The notes below the pieces were generated by a model. That model did no database searches. It saw nothing but the letters and a program-made list of their open reading frames with translations, and was not told the DNA's origin. 64,000 nucleotides of DNA from Pseudomonas wayambapalatensis (GTDB lineage: Bacteria; Pseudomonadota; Gammaproteobacteria; Pseudomonadales; Pseudomonadaceae), in the NCBI GenBank assembly GCA_014268975.2, contig CP077096.1:3075501-3139500 (forward strand), in the 5' to 3' direction. Shown one piece after another: positions 9,244 to 18,397 of the stretch (positions are counted from its first letter, which is position 1; every line of letters begins with the position of its first letter). The translations under genes were made by a program, and so were the position numbers.

Positions 9244-10314
9244 ATGACCGCGCACGCTCAACCAACGGCCACGGATCATGTTCTGGCCGACACCCGCAAC
9301 CACATCGGCCACCTGACCCTCAACCGTCCCGCCGGCCTCAACGCCTTGACCCTCGACATGGTGCGCAGCCTGCAGCGCCACCTCGACGCCTGGGCGCAAG
9401 ACCCACAAGTCAAGGCCGTGGTCCTGCGCGGCGAAGGCCCCAAGGGCTTCTGCGCAGGGGGCGACATCCGTTCGCTGCATGACAGCTTCAAGGCCGGCAG
9501 CGACCTGCATGAGCGCTTTTTCGTCGAGGAATACGCCCTCGACCTGTGCATCCATCATTACCGCAAACCGATCCTCGTGCTGATGGACGGCTTCACCCTC
9601 GGCGGCGGCATGGGCCTGGCCCAGGGCGCGGACCTGCGCATCGTCACCGAACGCAGCCGCCTGGGGATGCCCGAGGTCGGTATCGGCTACTTCCCCGATG
9701 TGGGTGGTAGCTACTTCCTGTCGCGCATCCCCGGCGAGCTGGGCATCTACCTGGGTGTCAGCGGCGCGCAGATCCAGGCCGCCGATGCCCTGTACTGTGG
9801 GCTGGCGGACTGGTACGTGGACAGCGCAAAACTGACCGCGTTGGACGAAGGCCTGGATCATCTGAACTTCGGCGACCAGCCACTCAAGGATCTGCAAGGT
9901 CTGCTCGCCAAACTTGGCTCCCAGACGCTGGACGACGCGCCGCTGGCCAAGCTGCGCCCGGCCATCGATCACTTCTTCGCCCTGCCCGACATGACCAGCA
10001 TCATCGAGCAACTGCGCGCCGTGAGCATCGGCGACAGCCGCCCCTGGGCACTGGCCACCGCCGATCAGCTGGAAACCCGCTCGCCGCTGGCGATGGCGGT
10101 TACCCTGGAAATGTTGCGCCGCGGCCGCCAGCTGGGCCTGAAAGACTGCTTCGACATGGAGCTGCACCTGGACCGCCAGTGGTTCGCCTATGGCGACATC
10201 ATCGAGGGCGTGCGTGCGCTGATCGTCGACAAGGACAAGCAGCCACGCTGGAACCCGCCGACACTCGCCGCGCTGTCGCGCAAGCGGGTCGATCAATTCT
10301 TCGAAGGCCTGTGA
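9244..10314 (+). CDS. Enoyl-CoA hydratase/isomerase family protein, probable 3-hydroxyisobutyryl-CoA hydrolase
   Basis: A 356-residue crotonase-superfamily protein. It is longer than ordinary enoyl-CoA hydratases (about 260) and of the length typical of 3-hydroxyisobutyryl-CoA hydrolase, which frees 3-hydroxyisobutyrate in valine catabolism. The oxyanion-hole segments are visible in [13 protein letters not shown] and [19 protein letters not shown]; the active-site Glu/Asp segment is [20 protein letters not shown] (residues about 140-160). The ATG at 9244 follows a CAGGGAGA ribosome site. It is 17 bp ahead of an acyl-CoA dehydrogenase, and the pair fits two steps of branched-chain acyl-CoA oxidation. 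Some family members are plain hydratases, so the substrate is a strong inference rather than proven. Confidence 0.85.
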   Translation: MTAHAQPTATDHVLADTRNHIGHLTLNRPAGLNALTLDMVRSLQRHLDAWAQDPQVKAVVLRGEGPKGFCAGGDIRSLHDSFKAGSDLHERFFVEEYALDLCIHHYRKPILVLMDGFTLGGGMGLAQGADLRIVTERSRLGMPEVGIGYFPDVGGSYFLSRIPGELGIYLGVSGAQIQAADALYCGLADWYVDSAKLTALDEGLDHLNFGDQPLKDLQGLLAKLGSQTLDDAPLAKLRPAIDHFFALPDMTSIIEQLRAVSIGDSRPWALATADQLETRSPLAMAVTLEMLRRGRQLGLKDCFDMELHLDRQWFAYGDIIEGVRALIVDKDKQPRWNPPTLAALSRKRVDQFFEGL

Positions 10315-10331
10315 GCCCGGGAGTACACAGC

Positions 10332-11483
10332 ATGCAAGACCTGGAACTGAGCGAAGAACAGATCATGATCCGCGACATGGCCCGGGACTTTGCCCGTGGC
10401 GAGATCGCGCCGCATGCCCAGGCCTGGGAGAGGGCTGGCTGGATCGACGATGACGTCGTCCGCGCCATGGGTGAGCTGGGCCTGCTGGGCATGGTCGTCC
10501 CCGACACCTTCGGTGGCAGCTACACCGACTACGTCGCCTATGCCCTGGCGGTAGAAGAGATCTCGGCTGGCGACGGCGCGACCGGTGCGATGATGAGCAT
10601 CCACAACTCGGTCGGCTGCGGCCCGCTGCTGGCCTATGGCAGCGCTGAGCAACAGCAGCAATGGCTGCCGCGCCTGGCCAGTGGCGAAGTGATTGGCTGC
10701 TTCTGCCTGACCGAGCCCCAGGCTGGCTCCGAAGCCCACAACCTGCGTACCCGCGCCGAGCTGGTCGATGGCCACTGGGTGATCAATGGCGCCAAGCAGT
10801 TCGTCAGCAACGCCCGCCGCGCAGGGCTGGCCATCGTCTTTGCCGTCACCGACCCAGAGCTGGGCAAGAAGGGCCTTTCGGCGTTTCTGGTAGAGACCGA
10901 TAACCCAGGGTTCAAGGTCGATCGCAGCGAACACAAGATGGGCATCCGCGCCTCGGACACCTGCGCGGTCACCCTCGACGACTGCCGCATCCCCGCCGCC
11001 AATCTGCTGGGCGAGCGCGGCAAGGGCCTGGCCATCGCCCTGTCCAACCTCGAAGGCGGGCGCATCGGCATCGCCGCCCAGGCACTGGGCATCGCCCGCG
11101 CAGCCTTCGAAGCAGCGCTGACCTATTCGCGCGAGCGCATCCAGTTCGGCAAACCGATCAACGAGCACCAAAGCATCGCCAACCTGCTGGCCGACATGCA
11201 GGTGCAGGTCAATGCCGCACGCCTGCTGATCCTACACGCCGCACGCCTGCGCACGGCCGGCAAGCCGTGCCTGTCGGAAGCCTCGCAGGCCAAGCTGTTC
11301 GCCTCGGAAATGGCCGAGCGGGTGTGCTCCATGGCCATCCAGGTGCATGGCGGCTATGGCTATCTTGAGGACTATCCGGTGGAGAAGTACTACCGCGATG
11401 CGCGCATTACCCAGATCTACGAGGGCTCAAGCGAGATTCAGCGGATGCTGATTGCGCGCGAGCTCAAGCATTATCCGCTGTGA
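10332..11483 (+). CDS. Acyl-CoA dehydrogenase, probable isobutyryl-CoA (branched-chain) dehydrogenase
   Basis: A 383-residue FAD-dependent acyl-CoA dehydrogenase with the normal three-domain order: N-terminal helices, a beta domain with [13 protein letters not shown], and a C-terminal helical domain with [14 protein letters not shown] and [21 protein letters not shown]. The catalytic base is Glu364 in [10 protein letters not shown], the position used by short- and branched-short-chain enzymes. ATG 10332 is chosen because in-frame extension upstream would overlap the preceding gene. With the 3-hydroxyisobutyryl-CoA hydrolase before it, it would desaturate isobutyryl-CoA in valine breakdown; 2-methylbutyryl-CoA is another possible substrate. 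A GC-rich hairpin (about 11493-11515) lies just after the stop. Confidence 0.87.
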   Translation: MQDLELSEEQIMIRDMARDFARGEIAPHAQAWERAGWIDDDVVRAMGELGLLGMVVPDTFGGSYTDYVAYALAVEEISAGDGATGAMMSIHNSVGCGPLLAYGSAEQQQQWLPRLASGEVIGCFCLTEPQAGSEAHNLRTRAELVDGHWVINGAKQFVSNARRAGLAIVFAVTDPELGKKGLSAFLVETDNPGFKVDRSEHKMGIRASDTCAVTLDDCRIPAANLLGERGKGLAIALSNLEGGRIGIAAQALGIARAAFEAALTYSRERIQFGKPINEHQSIANLLADMQVQVNAARLLILHAARLRTAGKPCLSEASQAKLFASEMAERVCSMAIQVHGGYGYLEDYPVEKYYRDARITQIYEGSSEIQRMLIARELKHYPL

Positions 11484-11596
11484 TCGCACGGTCCCGGGGT
11501 CGCGTTGCTGCCCCGGATTATCATTGCGATAGCATTTATCCATTGAACACAGCGTTACAGGTGCAGTAAGCTCGATCCCATTCACTGGAGAGCAAC

Positions 11597-11713
11597 ATGT
11601 CGAAACACACCTGCAATCACGCCAACACCACCGGTCGCACCGCGCGCCCTGTGCTGGCCGTTGCCGGTCGTAACGTCGCCTGCTCCTATTTTGGGTATTG
11701 GTTTAGCCACTAG
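11597..11713 (+). CDS. Aromatic-rich leader peptide (attenuator), 38 aa
   Basis: A short ORF with ATG at 11597 preceded by a CTGGAG ribosome site (about 11586-11590). It codes for 38 residues whose C-terminus reads CSYFGYWFSH, i.e. five aromatic codons (Tyr, Phe, Tyr, Trp, Phe) within six positions just before the TAG at 11711-11713. A strong intrinsic terminator follows 56 bases later, and the next large gene is a DAHP synthase, the entry enzyme of aromatic amino acid synthesis. This is the classical layout of ribosome-mediated attenuation: stalling at scarce aromatic tRNAs would favour an antiterminator. The competing hairpin was not folded, so the mechanism is inferred from layout. Confidence 0.82.
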   Translation: MSKHTCNHANTTGRTARPVLAVAGRNVACSYFGYWFSH

Positions 11714-11769
11714 GCGCCGATACCCACACGGCGCCCACCTTCGAGGGGCCGCCGAACATGAGAATACTC

Positions 11770-11802
11770 AAACCCCCGGTCGGCTCCCCGACCGGGGGTT
11801 TT
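11770..11802 (+). terminator. Intrinsic terminator of the DAHP synthase leader (attenuator)
   Basis: A perfect 14-bp stem (11770-11783 with 11788-11801, core ACCCCCGGTCGG/CCGACCGGGGGT), a CTCC loop and a TTTT run at 11799-11802. It lies between the first leader peptide and the DAHP synthase with no intervening large gene, so read-through must be regulated. Confidence 0.88.
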
Positions 11803-11849
11803 GCGTTTCCAGGCCCTGAAAAACATCCATTCGTTCCAAGGACAGATTC

Positions 11850-11999
11850 ATGAACTACACCAGCTACCCCTACGCAGACACCTACGCCTGGCGATTTAGC
11901 CAATCCCGTTCGGGCCAGCCTGCCGCCTCCGTACGGTCCATCACTGGTGGCGACGCTGCACACAGCAATCATCCGAATACCTGTCGAACACCTCGATAG
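11850..11999 (+). CDS. Second short Tyr-rich ORF in the DAHP synthase leader, 49 aa
   Basis: ATG at 11850, about eight bases after a CAAGGA ribosome-binding site, starts a 49-codon ORF ending at TAG 11997-11999. It begins MNYTSYPYADTYAWRFSQ: four Tyr codons within the first twelve residues, then Trp14 and Phe16. The rest is unremarkable. It lies after the leader terminator and ends 48 bases before the DAHP synthase ATG. It may be a second, tyrosine-sensing leader acting on a downstream fold or on translation. A small hairpin GCGGG-AAGCA-CCCGC (about 12011-12025) follows without a U-run. It could also be a remnant leader without function. I do not recognise a described family. Confidence 0.6.
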   Translation: MNYTSYPYADTYAWRFSQSRSGQPAASVRSITGGDAAHSNHPNTCRTPR

Positions 12000-12047
12000 G
12001 GCCGACAGCGCGGGAAGCACCCGCCGTCCGCCCAGGGAAACAACGCC

Positions 12048-13109
12048 ATGCAAGCTTCGAATCTCGCTCTGCCCCTGACCCAACCTGCCGCTGCCAACAC
12101 CTCCGTCAGCCAGCGCCTGCCCAGCCCTCACCTGCTCAAGCAGCAGATGCCGCTTTCCAGTGAACTCGCCCAGCAAGTCCACGCCCATCGCCAGGCCGTG
12201 CGCGCCATTCTCGAAGGCCGCGACCCACGCCTGCTGGTGATCGTCGGCCCATGCTCGATCCACGACCCACGCTCGGCCCTTGAATACGCCGACCGCCTGG
12301 CGGCCCTGAGCCGTGAAGTCGATGACAAGCTGCTGCTGGTGATGCGTGCCTACGTGGAAAAGCCGCGCACCACCGTAGGCTGGAAAGGCCTGGCGTACGA
12401 CCCGCACCTGGACGGCAGCGACGACATGCACGCCGGTATCGCCCTGTCCCGGGGCTTGATGCTGGGCATGCTCGAGCGCGGCCTGCCGATCGCCACCGAA
12501 CTGCTCCAGCCGATGGCTGCGGGCTACTTCGATGACCTGCTGAGCTGGGCGGCCATCGGTGCACGCACCACCGAATCGCAGATTCACCGCGAGATGGTCA
12601 GCGGCCTGGAGCTGCCCGTCGGCTTCAAGAACGGCACCGACGGCGGCGTCGCCATCGCCACCGATGCCATGCGCAGCGCCGCAGCACCGCACCGCCACTT
12701 CGGCATGGATGCGCAAGGCTACCCGGCGATCATCGAGACCTTCGGCAACCCGGATACCCACCTGGTGCTGCGCGGCGGCCACAAGGGCCCGAACTACGAT
12801 GCCGACAGCATCGCCCTGGCCCGCCAGGGGCTGGCCAAGGCCGGGCTTGCGGCGCGGATCATGGTCGATTGCAGCCACGCCAACAGCGGCAAGGACCCGG
12901 CGCGCCAACCCGCGGTATTCGAGGATGTGCTGAGCCAACGCCTGGCCGGTGACACCTCGATCGTCGGCGTAATGCTCGAGGGGCACCTGTTCGACGGCTG
13001 CCAGGCGCTGGGCAAGGGCACGTTGAAATACGGCGTGTCGATCACCGATGGCTGCCTGGGCTGGGATTCGACCGACACCTTGCTGCGCCAGGCGGCAGAT
13101 AAGTTGTAG
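12048..13109 (+). CDS. 3-deoxy-7-phosphoheptulonate (DAHP) synthase, class I (AroF/G/H type)
   Basis: A 353-residue enzyme that condenses phosphoenolpyruvate and erythrose 4-phosphate in the first step of the shikimate pathway. The class I AroFGH pattern is plain: LLVIVGPCSIHDP (metal-ligand Cys), MRAYVEKPRTTVGWKGL, a GARTTESQIHR segment, PVGFKNGTDG, LRGGHKGPNYD, DCSHANSGKD and MLEGHLFDG. Length and N-terminal regulatory extension match feedback-inhibited isozymes. Which aromatic amino acid inhibits it cannot be decided by eye. ATG at 12048 follows an AGGGAAAC stretch. Expression is probably controlled by the leader peptide and terminator upstream (11597-11802) and perhaps by a second short Tyr-rich ORF. 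Pseudomonads carry several DAHP synthases; this one sits next to ppiC and yejABE. Confidence 0.93.
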   Translation: MQASNLALPLTQPAAANTSVSQRLPSPHLLKQQMPLSSELAQQVHAHRQAVRAILEGRDPRLLVIVGPCSIHDPRSALEYADRLAALSREVDDKLLLVMRAYVEKPRTTVGWKGLAYDPHLDGSDDMHAGIALSRGLMLGMLERGLPIATELLQPMAAGYFDDLLSWAAIGARTTESQIHREMVSGLELPVGFKNGTDGGVAIATDAMRSAAAPHRHFGMDAQGYPAIIETFGNPDTHLVLRGGHKGPNYDADSIALARQGLAKAGLAARIMVDCSHANSGKDPARQPAVFEDVLSQRLAGDTSIVGVMLEGHLFDGCQALGKGTLKYGVSITDGCLGWDSTDTLLRQAADKL

Positions 13110-13188
13110 GAGGCTCACGGCAAGCCTTGCGAGACATTTCGCAGCCAATTGCGCTAGGCTTGCCGTTTCACATCAAGGAGCAGTTCCC

Positions 13189-13470
13189 ATGGCACGTGCC
13201 ACCGCCCGCCACATCCTCGTCAGCAGCGAAGAGAAGTGCAACGAACTCAAGGCCCAGATCGAAGCCGGTGCCGACTTCGGCGAAATCGCCAAGGCCAACT
13301 CCACCTGCCCGTCCAGCCGCCAGGGCGGTGACCTGGGTTCCTTCGGCCCAGGCCAGATGGTCAAGGAATTCGACACCGTGGTGTTCAGCGCGCCAGTCAA
13401 CACTGTGCAAGGCCCGGTCAAGACCCAGTTCGGCTACCACCTGCTGGAAGTGACCAGCCGCCAGGACTGA
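13189..13470 (+). CDS. ppiC: Small parvulin peptidyl-prolyl cis-trans isomerase (PpiC type)
   Basis: A 93-residue stand-alone parvulin domain without signal peptide, hence cytoplasmic. Family motifs are ARHILV at the N-terminus, FGEIAKANSTCPS, GGDLGSFGPGQMVKEFD and PVKTQFGYHLLEV at the C-terminus. It catalyses isomerisation of Xaa-Pro peptide bonds. ATG at 13189 is preceded by a CAAGGAG ribosome site at 13174-13180; longer in-frame starts would overlap the DAHP synthase end. A second, diverged copy of the same family lies 7 kb away (20391-20666). Confidence 0.92.
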   Translation: MARATARHILVSSEEKCNELKAQIEAGADFGEIAKANSTCPSSRQGGDLGSFGPGQMVKEFDTVVFSAPVNTVQGPVKTQFGYHLLEVTSRQD

Positions 13471-13503
13471 TTCGGTCTTGTTCGCCCGCCCCTGCAGTGC
13501 CCT

Positions 13504-13592
13504 TGTAGGAGCGGGCTTGTCCCGCGACAGGGCCCGTTCAGTATCCCCCCATGTCTCGCCGCGCCTCATCGCGGGGCAAGCTCGCTCTTGCA
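13504..13592. repeat. Inverted pair of REP elements
   Basis: Two REP copies in opposite orientation, 13504-13530 (GTAGGAGCGGGCTTGTCCCGC) and 13568-13592 (TCGCGGGGCAAGCTCGCTC), between ppiC and yejA. The arrangement can form a long cruciform-like hairpin, a common 3' end for pseudomonad transcripts. Any yejA start chosen upstream would translate this repeat, which argues against it. Confidence 0.75.
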
Positions 13593-13597
13593 GGGGG

Positions 13598-15433
13598 CTG
13601 CGCCGTCTGTTGGTGGGATGTTTGCTGTCATGCCTGGCATTGCCCCTGCAGGCCGCCCCCTCCCACGCCCTCACCGTCTACGGCGAAGCCCCGCGCTACC
13701 CCGCGAACTTCACGCACTTCGACTACGTCAACCCGCACGCCCCCAAGGGCGGCAGCTTGCGGCGCTCGGCCATCGAGATCGGCCAGTTCGACCATATCCT
13801 GCCGTATATCGACAAGGGCACCGGTGTCAGCGAGGTCGATGGCTGGTTGTATGCCCCGCTGGCGGTACGCTCGTTCGATGAGCCGTACACGGTCTATGGC
13901 TTGATCGCCCACCGGATGGAGCGTGGCCCGGACGACGCCTGGCTGCGTTTCGAGATCGACCCGCGTGCCACCTTCGCCGACGGCAAGCCGGTGCGCGCCG
14001 AAGATGTGCGCTTCACTTTCGAGCTGCTGATGAGCAAGGGCAGCCTCAAGTACCGCACGCAGTTCGCCGAGGTTGCCGGGGTCACCGTGGAAGGCCCGCG
14101 CAGCGTGCGCTTCGATTTCAAGCAACCCCACGGACGCACCCTCGCGCTGGACCTGGCAAGCCTGCCGGTACTGCCGGAGCACGACTGGCAGACACGCGAC
14201 TTCGCCAACGGCGCCGGGTTCGAAAAACCGGTAGGCAGCGGCCCCTACCGCATCAGCCGGATCGACAACGGCCGCAGCATCACCTTCGAGCGCGACCCCG
14301 ACTGGTGGGCCAAGGACCTGCCGGTCAACCGCGGGCGCTTCAACTTCCAGCGCTTGCGCGTCGAGTACTTCGGCGACACCGAGGTTGCCCGCCAGGTACT
14401 CAAGGGCGGCGGATACGATTACAACCGCGAGTTCTCCGCCACCGCCTACACCCTGGGCTACAACGGCGCCCAGCTCGACGACGGCCGCCTGCAGCGCGCC
14501 CACCTGGGCCCTGCCAAGCCACAGAACGCCCAGGGCTTCGTGTTCAACCTCGACAAGCCGGTGTTCCGCGACCGCCGTGTGCGCCAGGCGCTGGCGATGC
14601 TCTGGGACTTCGAGTGGAGCAACCGGCAGATGATGCGCAACCTGTACATCCGCCAGCAAAGCCTGTACTCCAACACCCCGCTCGCGGCGCGCGAGCTGCC
14701 CGACGCCGAGGAACTGAAACTGCTCGAGCCGCTACGCGGCCAGATCCCCGACGAAGTCTTCACCCAGGTGTTCACGGCACCGGTGACCGATGGTTCGGGC
14801 ATCATCCGCAAGCAGCAGCTGCAGGCGTTGGAGTTGCTCCAGGCCGCCGGTTGGCGCCCTGAGGGTGATCGCCTGGTAAACGCCGAAGGCACGCCGCTGA
14901 GCTTCACTTTCCTCAACGGGCAATCGGGCCTGGAGCGCTTGCTCTTGCCCTGGAAACGCAACCTGGCGCAAATCGGCATCGAGCTGAACATCCGCAATGT
15001 CGACTCGGCCCAATACATCAACCGGCTGATGGCGCGCGACTACGACATGGTCGTCACCGGTTACCCGGTCACGCTGTCACCCGGCTCGGAGCAGTACAAC
15101 TACTTCGGCTCAGCCGCCGCCAACGACCCTGGCTCGAACAACCTCATGGTGCTCAAGGACCCGGCGGTGGACCACCTGCTCGACGGCCTGGTACGCGCCT
15201 CGACCCAGGCCGACATGCTGCGCCACGCCCACGCCCTGGACCGCGTGCTGCAGTGGAACTACTACTGGATTCCAAACTATTACCCGCCCGGCAGCTCGAC
15301 CGTCTGGTGGAACCGCTTCGGCCTGCCCAAGGTGCAGGCCGCCTACGACGAAGGCCTGGATACCTGGTGGGAACTCAGCCCAACGGCGCTGACCAATCAG
15401 CAGATGGCTGAACGCTCCAAGGTTGCACCATGA
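13598..15433 (+). CDS. yejA: YejA-type periplasmic peptide-binding protein of an ABC importer
   Basis: About 611 residues of an SBP family 5 solute-binding protein, as in microcin C/oligopeptide importers. The signal peptide [21 protein letters not shown] is followed by [24 protein letters not shown], then the long family body with [25 protein letters not shown] and a C-terminal [16 protein letters not shown] segment (here [13 protein letters not shown]). The start is uncertain: no ATG precedes the signal peptide. A non-ATG start near CTG 13598 or TTG 13610, behind AGGGGG at 13592-13597, fits best; the TTG at 13478 would translate the REP pair. The stop overlaps yejB by 4 bp. It binds peptides in the periplasm for YejBE. 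Confidence 0.85.
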   Translation: MRRLLVGCLLSCLALPLQAAPSHALTVYGEAPRYPANFTHFDYVNPHAPKGGSLRRSAIEIGQFDHILPYIDKGTGVSEVDGWLYAPLAVRSFDEPYTVYGLIAHRMERGPDDAWLRFEIDPRATFADGKPVRAEDVRFTFELLMSKGSLKYRTQFAEVAGVTVEGPRSVRFDFKQPHGRTLALDLASLPVLPEHDWQTRDFANGAGFEKPVGSGPYRISRIDNGRSITFERDPDWWAKDLPVNRGRFNFQRLRVEYFGDTEVARQVLKGGGYDYNREFSATAYTLGYNGAQLDDGRLQRAHLGPAKPQNAQGFVFNLDKPVFRDRRVRQALAMLWDFEWSNRQMMRNLYIRQQSLYSNTPLAARELPDAEELKLLEPLRGQIPDEVFTQVFTAPVTDGSGIIRKQQLQALELLQAAGWRPEGDRLVNAEGTPLSFTFLNGQSGLERLLLPWKRNLAQIGIELNIRNVDSAQYINRLMARDYDMVVTGYPVTLSPGSEQYNYFGSAAANDPGSNNLMVLKDPAVDHLLDGLVRASTQADMLRHAHALDRVLQWNYYWIPNYYPPGSSTVWWNRFGLPKVQAAYDEGLDTWWELSPTALTNQQMAERSKVAP

Positions 15434-16488
15434 CCGCCTATATCCTGCGGCGCCTGCTGCTGATCATTCCGACCCTGCTGGCGATCCTGCTGGTGAACTT
15501 CGCCATCGTCCAGGCGGCTCCCGGCGGCCCTGTGGAGCAGGCGGTGGCGCGCCTGCAAGGCATCGGCGGCGGCGCCCCAGGCGCCCGGGTCGAAGTGATG
15601 CAGGGCGAGTCCCGCGCCAGTCGTGGGCTTGACCCCAAGCTGATCGAGGAGATCAAGCGCCAGTACGGCTTCGACAAGAGCGCCCCGGAGCGCCTGTGGC
15701 TGATGCTCGGCCAGTACGCCCGGCTCGATTTTGGCCAGAGCTTCTTCCGTGGCGCCAAGGTTACCGACCTGATTCTCGACAAGTTGCCCGTTACCCTGTC
15801 GCTGGGCTTCTGGGCGACGCTGATCACCTACCTGGTCTCGATCCCGTTGGGTATCCGCAAGGCCGTGCGCCACGGCAGCCGTTTCGATGCCTGGAGCAGC
15901 GCGCTGATCGTGGTCGGCTACGCGCTGCCCTCGTTCCTCTTCGCCCTGCTGCTGATCGTGCTGTTCGCCGGCGGCACGTCCTTGAACTGGTTCCCGGTGC
16001 GCGGGCTGGTCTCGGAAGACTTCGACCAGCTGAGCCTGCTGGGCAAGGTCGCCGATTATTTCTGGCACCTGGTGCTACCGGTCGGTGCCTTGGTGATCGG
16101 CGGCTTTGCCACCCTCACCCTGCTGACCAAGAACGCCTTCCTCGACGAGATCTCGCGCCAGTATGTGGTCACCGCCCGGGCCAAGGGCTTGAGCCAACGC
16201 CGGGTGCTGTACGGCCATGTGTTGCGCAATGCCATGCTGCTGGTGGTGGCCGGGGTGCCGCAGGCGTTGATCACGGTATTCTTCGCCGGTTCATTGCTGA
16301 TCGAGGTGATCTTCTCGCTCGACGGCCTGGGGCGCATGAGCTATGAAGCGGCCGTCTCGCGGGATTACCCGGTCGTGTTCGGCACCCTGTTCATCTTCAC
16401 CCTGGCAGGCTTGCTGATCCGCCTGATCGGCGACCTGTCGTACACCTTGCTCGACCCACGCATCGACTTCGACACGAGGGCGCACTGA
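15430..16488 (+). CDS. yejB: YejB-type peptide ABC permease
   Basis: A 352-residue inner-membrane permease of the oligopeptide/nickel class. It has an N-terminal helix ([21 protein letters not shown]), a large periplasmic segment carrying [11 protein letters not shown] and a family insert with [16 protein letters not shown], then five further helices. The ATPase-contact loop (EAA-like) is the [20 protein letters not shown] region. The ATG overlaps the yejA stop (ATGA), and the stop shares a base with the yejE start (TGATG), so the three genes form one translationally coupled operon. It pairs with YejE to form the channel. Confidence 0.93.
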   Translation: MTAYILRRLLLIIPTLLAILLVNFAIVQAAPGGPVEQAVARLQGIGGGAPGARVEVMQGESRASRGLDPKLIEEIKRQYGFDKSAPERLWLMLGQYARLDFGQSFFRGAKVTDLILDKLPVTLSLGFWATLITYLVSIPLGIRKAVRHGSRFDAWSSALIVVGYALPSFLFALLLIVLFAGGTSLNWFPVRGLVSEDFDQLSLLGKVADYFWHLVLPVGALVIGGFATLTLLTKNAFLDEISRQYVVTARAKGLSQRRVLYGHVLRNAMLLVVAGVPQALITVFFAGSLLIEVIFSLDGLGRMSYEAAVSRDYPVVFGTLFIFTLAGLLIRLIGDLSYTLLDPRIDFDTRAH

Positions 16489-17504
16489 TGCTCTCACCCA
16501 TCGCCCGGCGCCGCCTGCAGCGTTTTCGCCATAACCGCCTGGGCTGGGTGTCGCTATGGCTGTTCGCTGCCATCCTGCTGCTGAGCCTGGGCGCAGAGCT
16601 GGTGGCCAACGACAAGCCGTTGCTGCTGTCGTACAAGGGCGAGCTGTACACCCCGGCGCTCAAGCGCTACACCGAGCAGCAGTTCGGCGGTGAACTGCCG
16701 TTCCAGCCCGACTACCGCAGCGCCTATGTGCGCCAGTTGATCGAAGGCCAGGGCGGCTGGATGCTGTTCGCCCCCATCCCCTTCAGTGCCGACACGCCCA
16801 ACTACGACCTGCAGGTGCCCACCCCAAGCCCGCCCAGTGCCAGCAATTGGCTGGGCACCGACGACCAGGGCCGCGACGTGCTCGCACGGGTGCTGTATGG
16901 CACACGCATTTCCTTGCTGTTCGCCTTCGCCCTAACCCTGGTCAGTGTGCTGATCGGTGTTGCCGCCGGCGCACTGCAGGGCTACCACGGTGGCTGGGTC
17001 GATCTGCTCGGCCAGCGCCTGCTGGAGGTATGGTCGGGGTTGCCGGTGCTGTATCTGCTGATCATCCTGTCCGGCTTCGTCGAGCCGAATTTCTGGTGGT
17101 TGCTGGGGATCATGGCGCTGTTCTCCTGGCTCACCCTGGTCGACGTGGTGCGCGCCGAATTCCTGCGTGGGCGCAACCTTGAGTACGTCAAGGCCGCCCG
17201 TGCACTGGGCCTGCCGGACACCCAGGTGATGCTGCGGCATATCCTGCCCAATGCCATGAACGCCACACTGACCTACATTCCGTTCATGCTGACCGGTGCC
17301 ATCACCACCCTGACAGCGCTGGACTTCCTCGGCTTCGGCATGCCGGCCGGCACCGCGTCGTTGGGTGAGCTGGTCACCCAGGGCAAGCAGCACCTGCAAG
17401 CCCCCTGGCTGGGCTTCACCGCATTCTTCGCGCTGGCGGTGATCCTGTCGCTGCTGGTATTCATCGGCGATGCGCTGCGGGAGGCGTTCGACCCGCGGCG
17501 CTGA
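16488..17504 (+). CDS. yejE: YejE-type peptide ABC permease
   Basis: A 338-residue second permease of the same importer. The N-terminal RRRLQRFRHNRLGWVSLWLF leads into helix 1. It has the family-typical large periplasmic insert (about residues 45-110, with ELPFQPDYRSAYVRQLI), then GTDDQGRDVLARVLYGTRISLLFAF and the coupling loop EYVKAARALGLPDTQVMLRHILPN. The usual fourth component, the double ATPase YejF, does not follow; the next gene is hbdH. The transporter must borrow an ATPase encoded elsewhere or be incomplete. Confidence 0.92.
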   Translation: MLSPIARRRLQRFRHNRLGWVSLWLFAAILLLSLGAELVANDKPLLLSYKGELYTPALKRYTEQQFGGELPFQPDYRSAYVRQLIEGQGGWMLFAPIPFSADTPNYDLQVPTPSPPSASNWLGTDDQGRDVLARVLYGTRISLLFAFALTLVSVLIGVAAGALQGYHGGWVDLLGQRLLEVWSGLPVLYLLIILSGFVEPNFWWLLGIMALFSWLTLVDVVRAEFLRGRNLEYVKAARALGLPDTQVMLRHILPNAMNATLTYIPFMLTGAITTLTALDFLGFGMPAGTASLGELVTQGKQHLQAPWLGFTAFFALAVILSLLVFIGDALREAFDPRR

Positions 17505-17570
17505 TTCGGCCCTCGACTGAAAGACACACTGATCGTTTCAACGCTATCGGCATCGTGTAAGGAGCGGCAC

Positions 17571-18341
17571 ATGACTCTAGACGGCAAGACGGCACTCATC
17601 ACCGGATCCACCAGCGGCATCGGTCTGGGCATCGCCCAGGTACTGGCCAAGGCAGGTGCCAACATCCTGCTCAACGGCTTCGGCGATCCGCAACCGGCGC
17701 TCGCCGAGATCGCCCGCCACGGCGTGAAGGTCGCCCACCATCCGGCAGACCTGTCCGAGGTGACGCAGATCGAGGCCCTGTTCGCCCTGGCCGAGCGCGA
17801 GTTCGGCGGCGTCGACATCCTCGTCAACAACGCCGGCATCCAGCACGTCGCGCCGGTGGAGGCCTTCCCGGTACAGAGCTGGGACAAGATCATCGCCTTG
17901 AACCTCTCGGCCGTGTTCCACGGCACTCGCCTGGCCCTGCCGGGGATGCGCGAACGCGGCTGGGGGCGGATCATCAACATTGCCTCGGTGCACGGCCTGG
18001 TAGGCTCCACCGGCAAGGCTGCCTACGTGGCGGCCAAGCACGGGGTGATCGGGTTGACCAAGGTGGTGGCGCTGGAAACCGCGACCAGCAACGTCACCTG
18101 CAATGCCATCTGCCCCGGGTGGGTGCTGACCCCACTGGTGCAGAAGCAGATCGACGACCGCGCAGCGGCAGGCGGCGACCCTCGGCAGGCCCAGCATGAC
18201 CTGCTGGCCGAGAAGCAGCCCTCGCTGGCCTTCGTCACCCCCGAGCACCTGGGCGAGCTGGCACTGTTTCTGTGCAGCGAGGCCGGCAGCCAGGTACGTG
18301 GCGCCGCGTGGAACGTGGACGGCGGCTGGTTGGCGCAGTAA
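17571..18341 (+). CDS. hbdH: D-3-hydroxybutyrate dehydrogenase (SDR family)
   Basis: A 256-residue short-chain dehydrogenase that interconverts D-3-hydroxybutyrate and acetoacetate with NAD. The cofactor motif is TGSTSGIGLGIA (TGxxxGxG) at residues 11-22, followed by NNAG, and the catalytic Ser139-Tyr152-Lys156 in INIASVHG and AYVAAKHG. The QHVAPVEAFP and CPGWVLTPLVQKQI segments are characteristic of 3-hydroxybutyrate dehydrogenases. A good TAAGGAG ribosome site precedes ATG 17571. The next gene is acetoacetyl-CoA synthetase, so the two together take 3-hydroxybutyrate to acetoacetyl-CoA. Confidence 0.93.
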   Translation: MTLDGKTALITGSTSGIGLGIAQVLAKAGANILLNGFGDPQPALAEIARHGVKVAHHPADLSEVTQIEALFALAEREFGGVDILVNNAGIQHVAPVEAFPVQSWDKIIALNLSAVFHGTRLALPGMRERGWGRIINIASVHGLVGSTGKAAYVAAKHGVIGLTKVVALETATSNVTCNAICPGWVLTPLVQKQIDDRAAAGGDPRQAQHDLLAEKQPSLAFVTPEHLGELALFLCSEAGSQVRGAAWNVDGGWLAQ

Positions 18342-18397
18342 GGGCTAGAGTTCAACTAGCAGGCCGTGTCGATTGCCCACCGACCGAGGAGGCTCGC

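Noticed and set aside
11515..11545. Fur-like sequence (ATTATCATTGCGATAGCATTTATCC) before the DAHP synthase leader
   Set aside because: Only one half resembles the Fur consensus and the dyad is not symmetrical; too weak to list.
13478..13597. N-terminal extension of YejA from TTG 13478
   Set aside because: It would translate a REP element and add a non-homologous stretch before the signal peptide.
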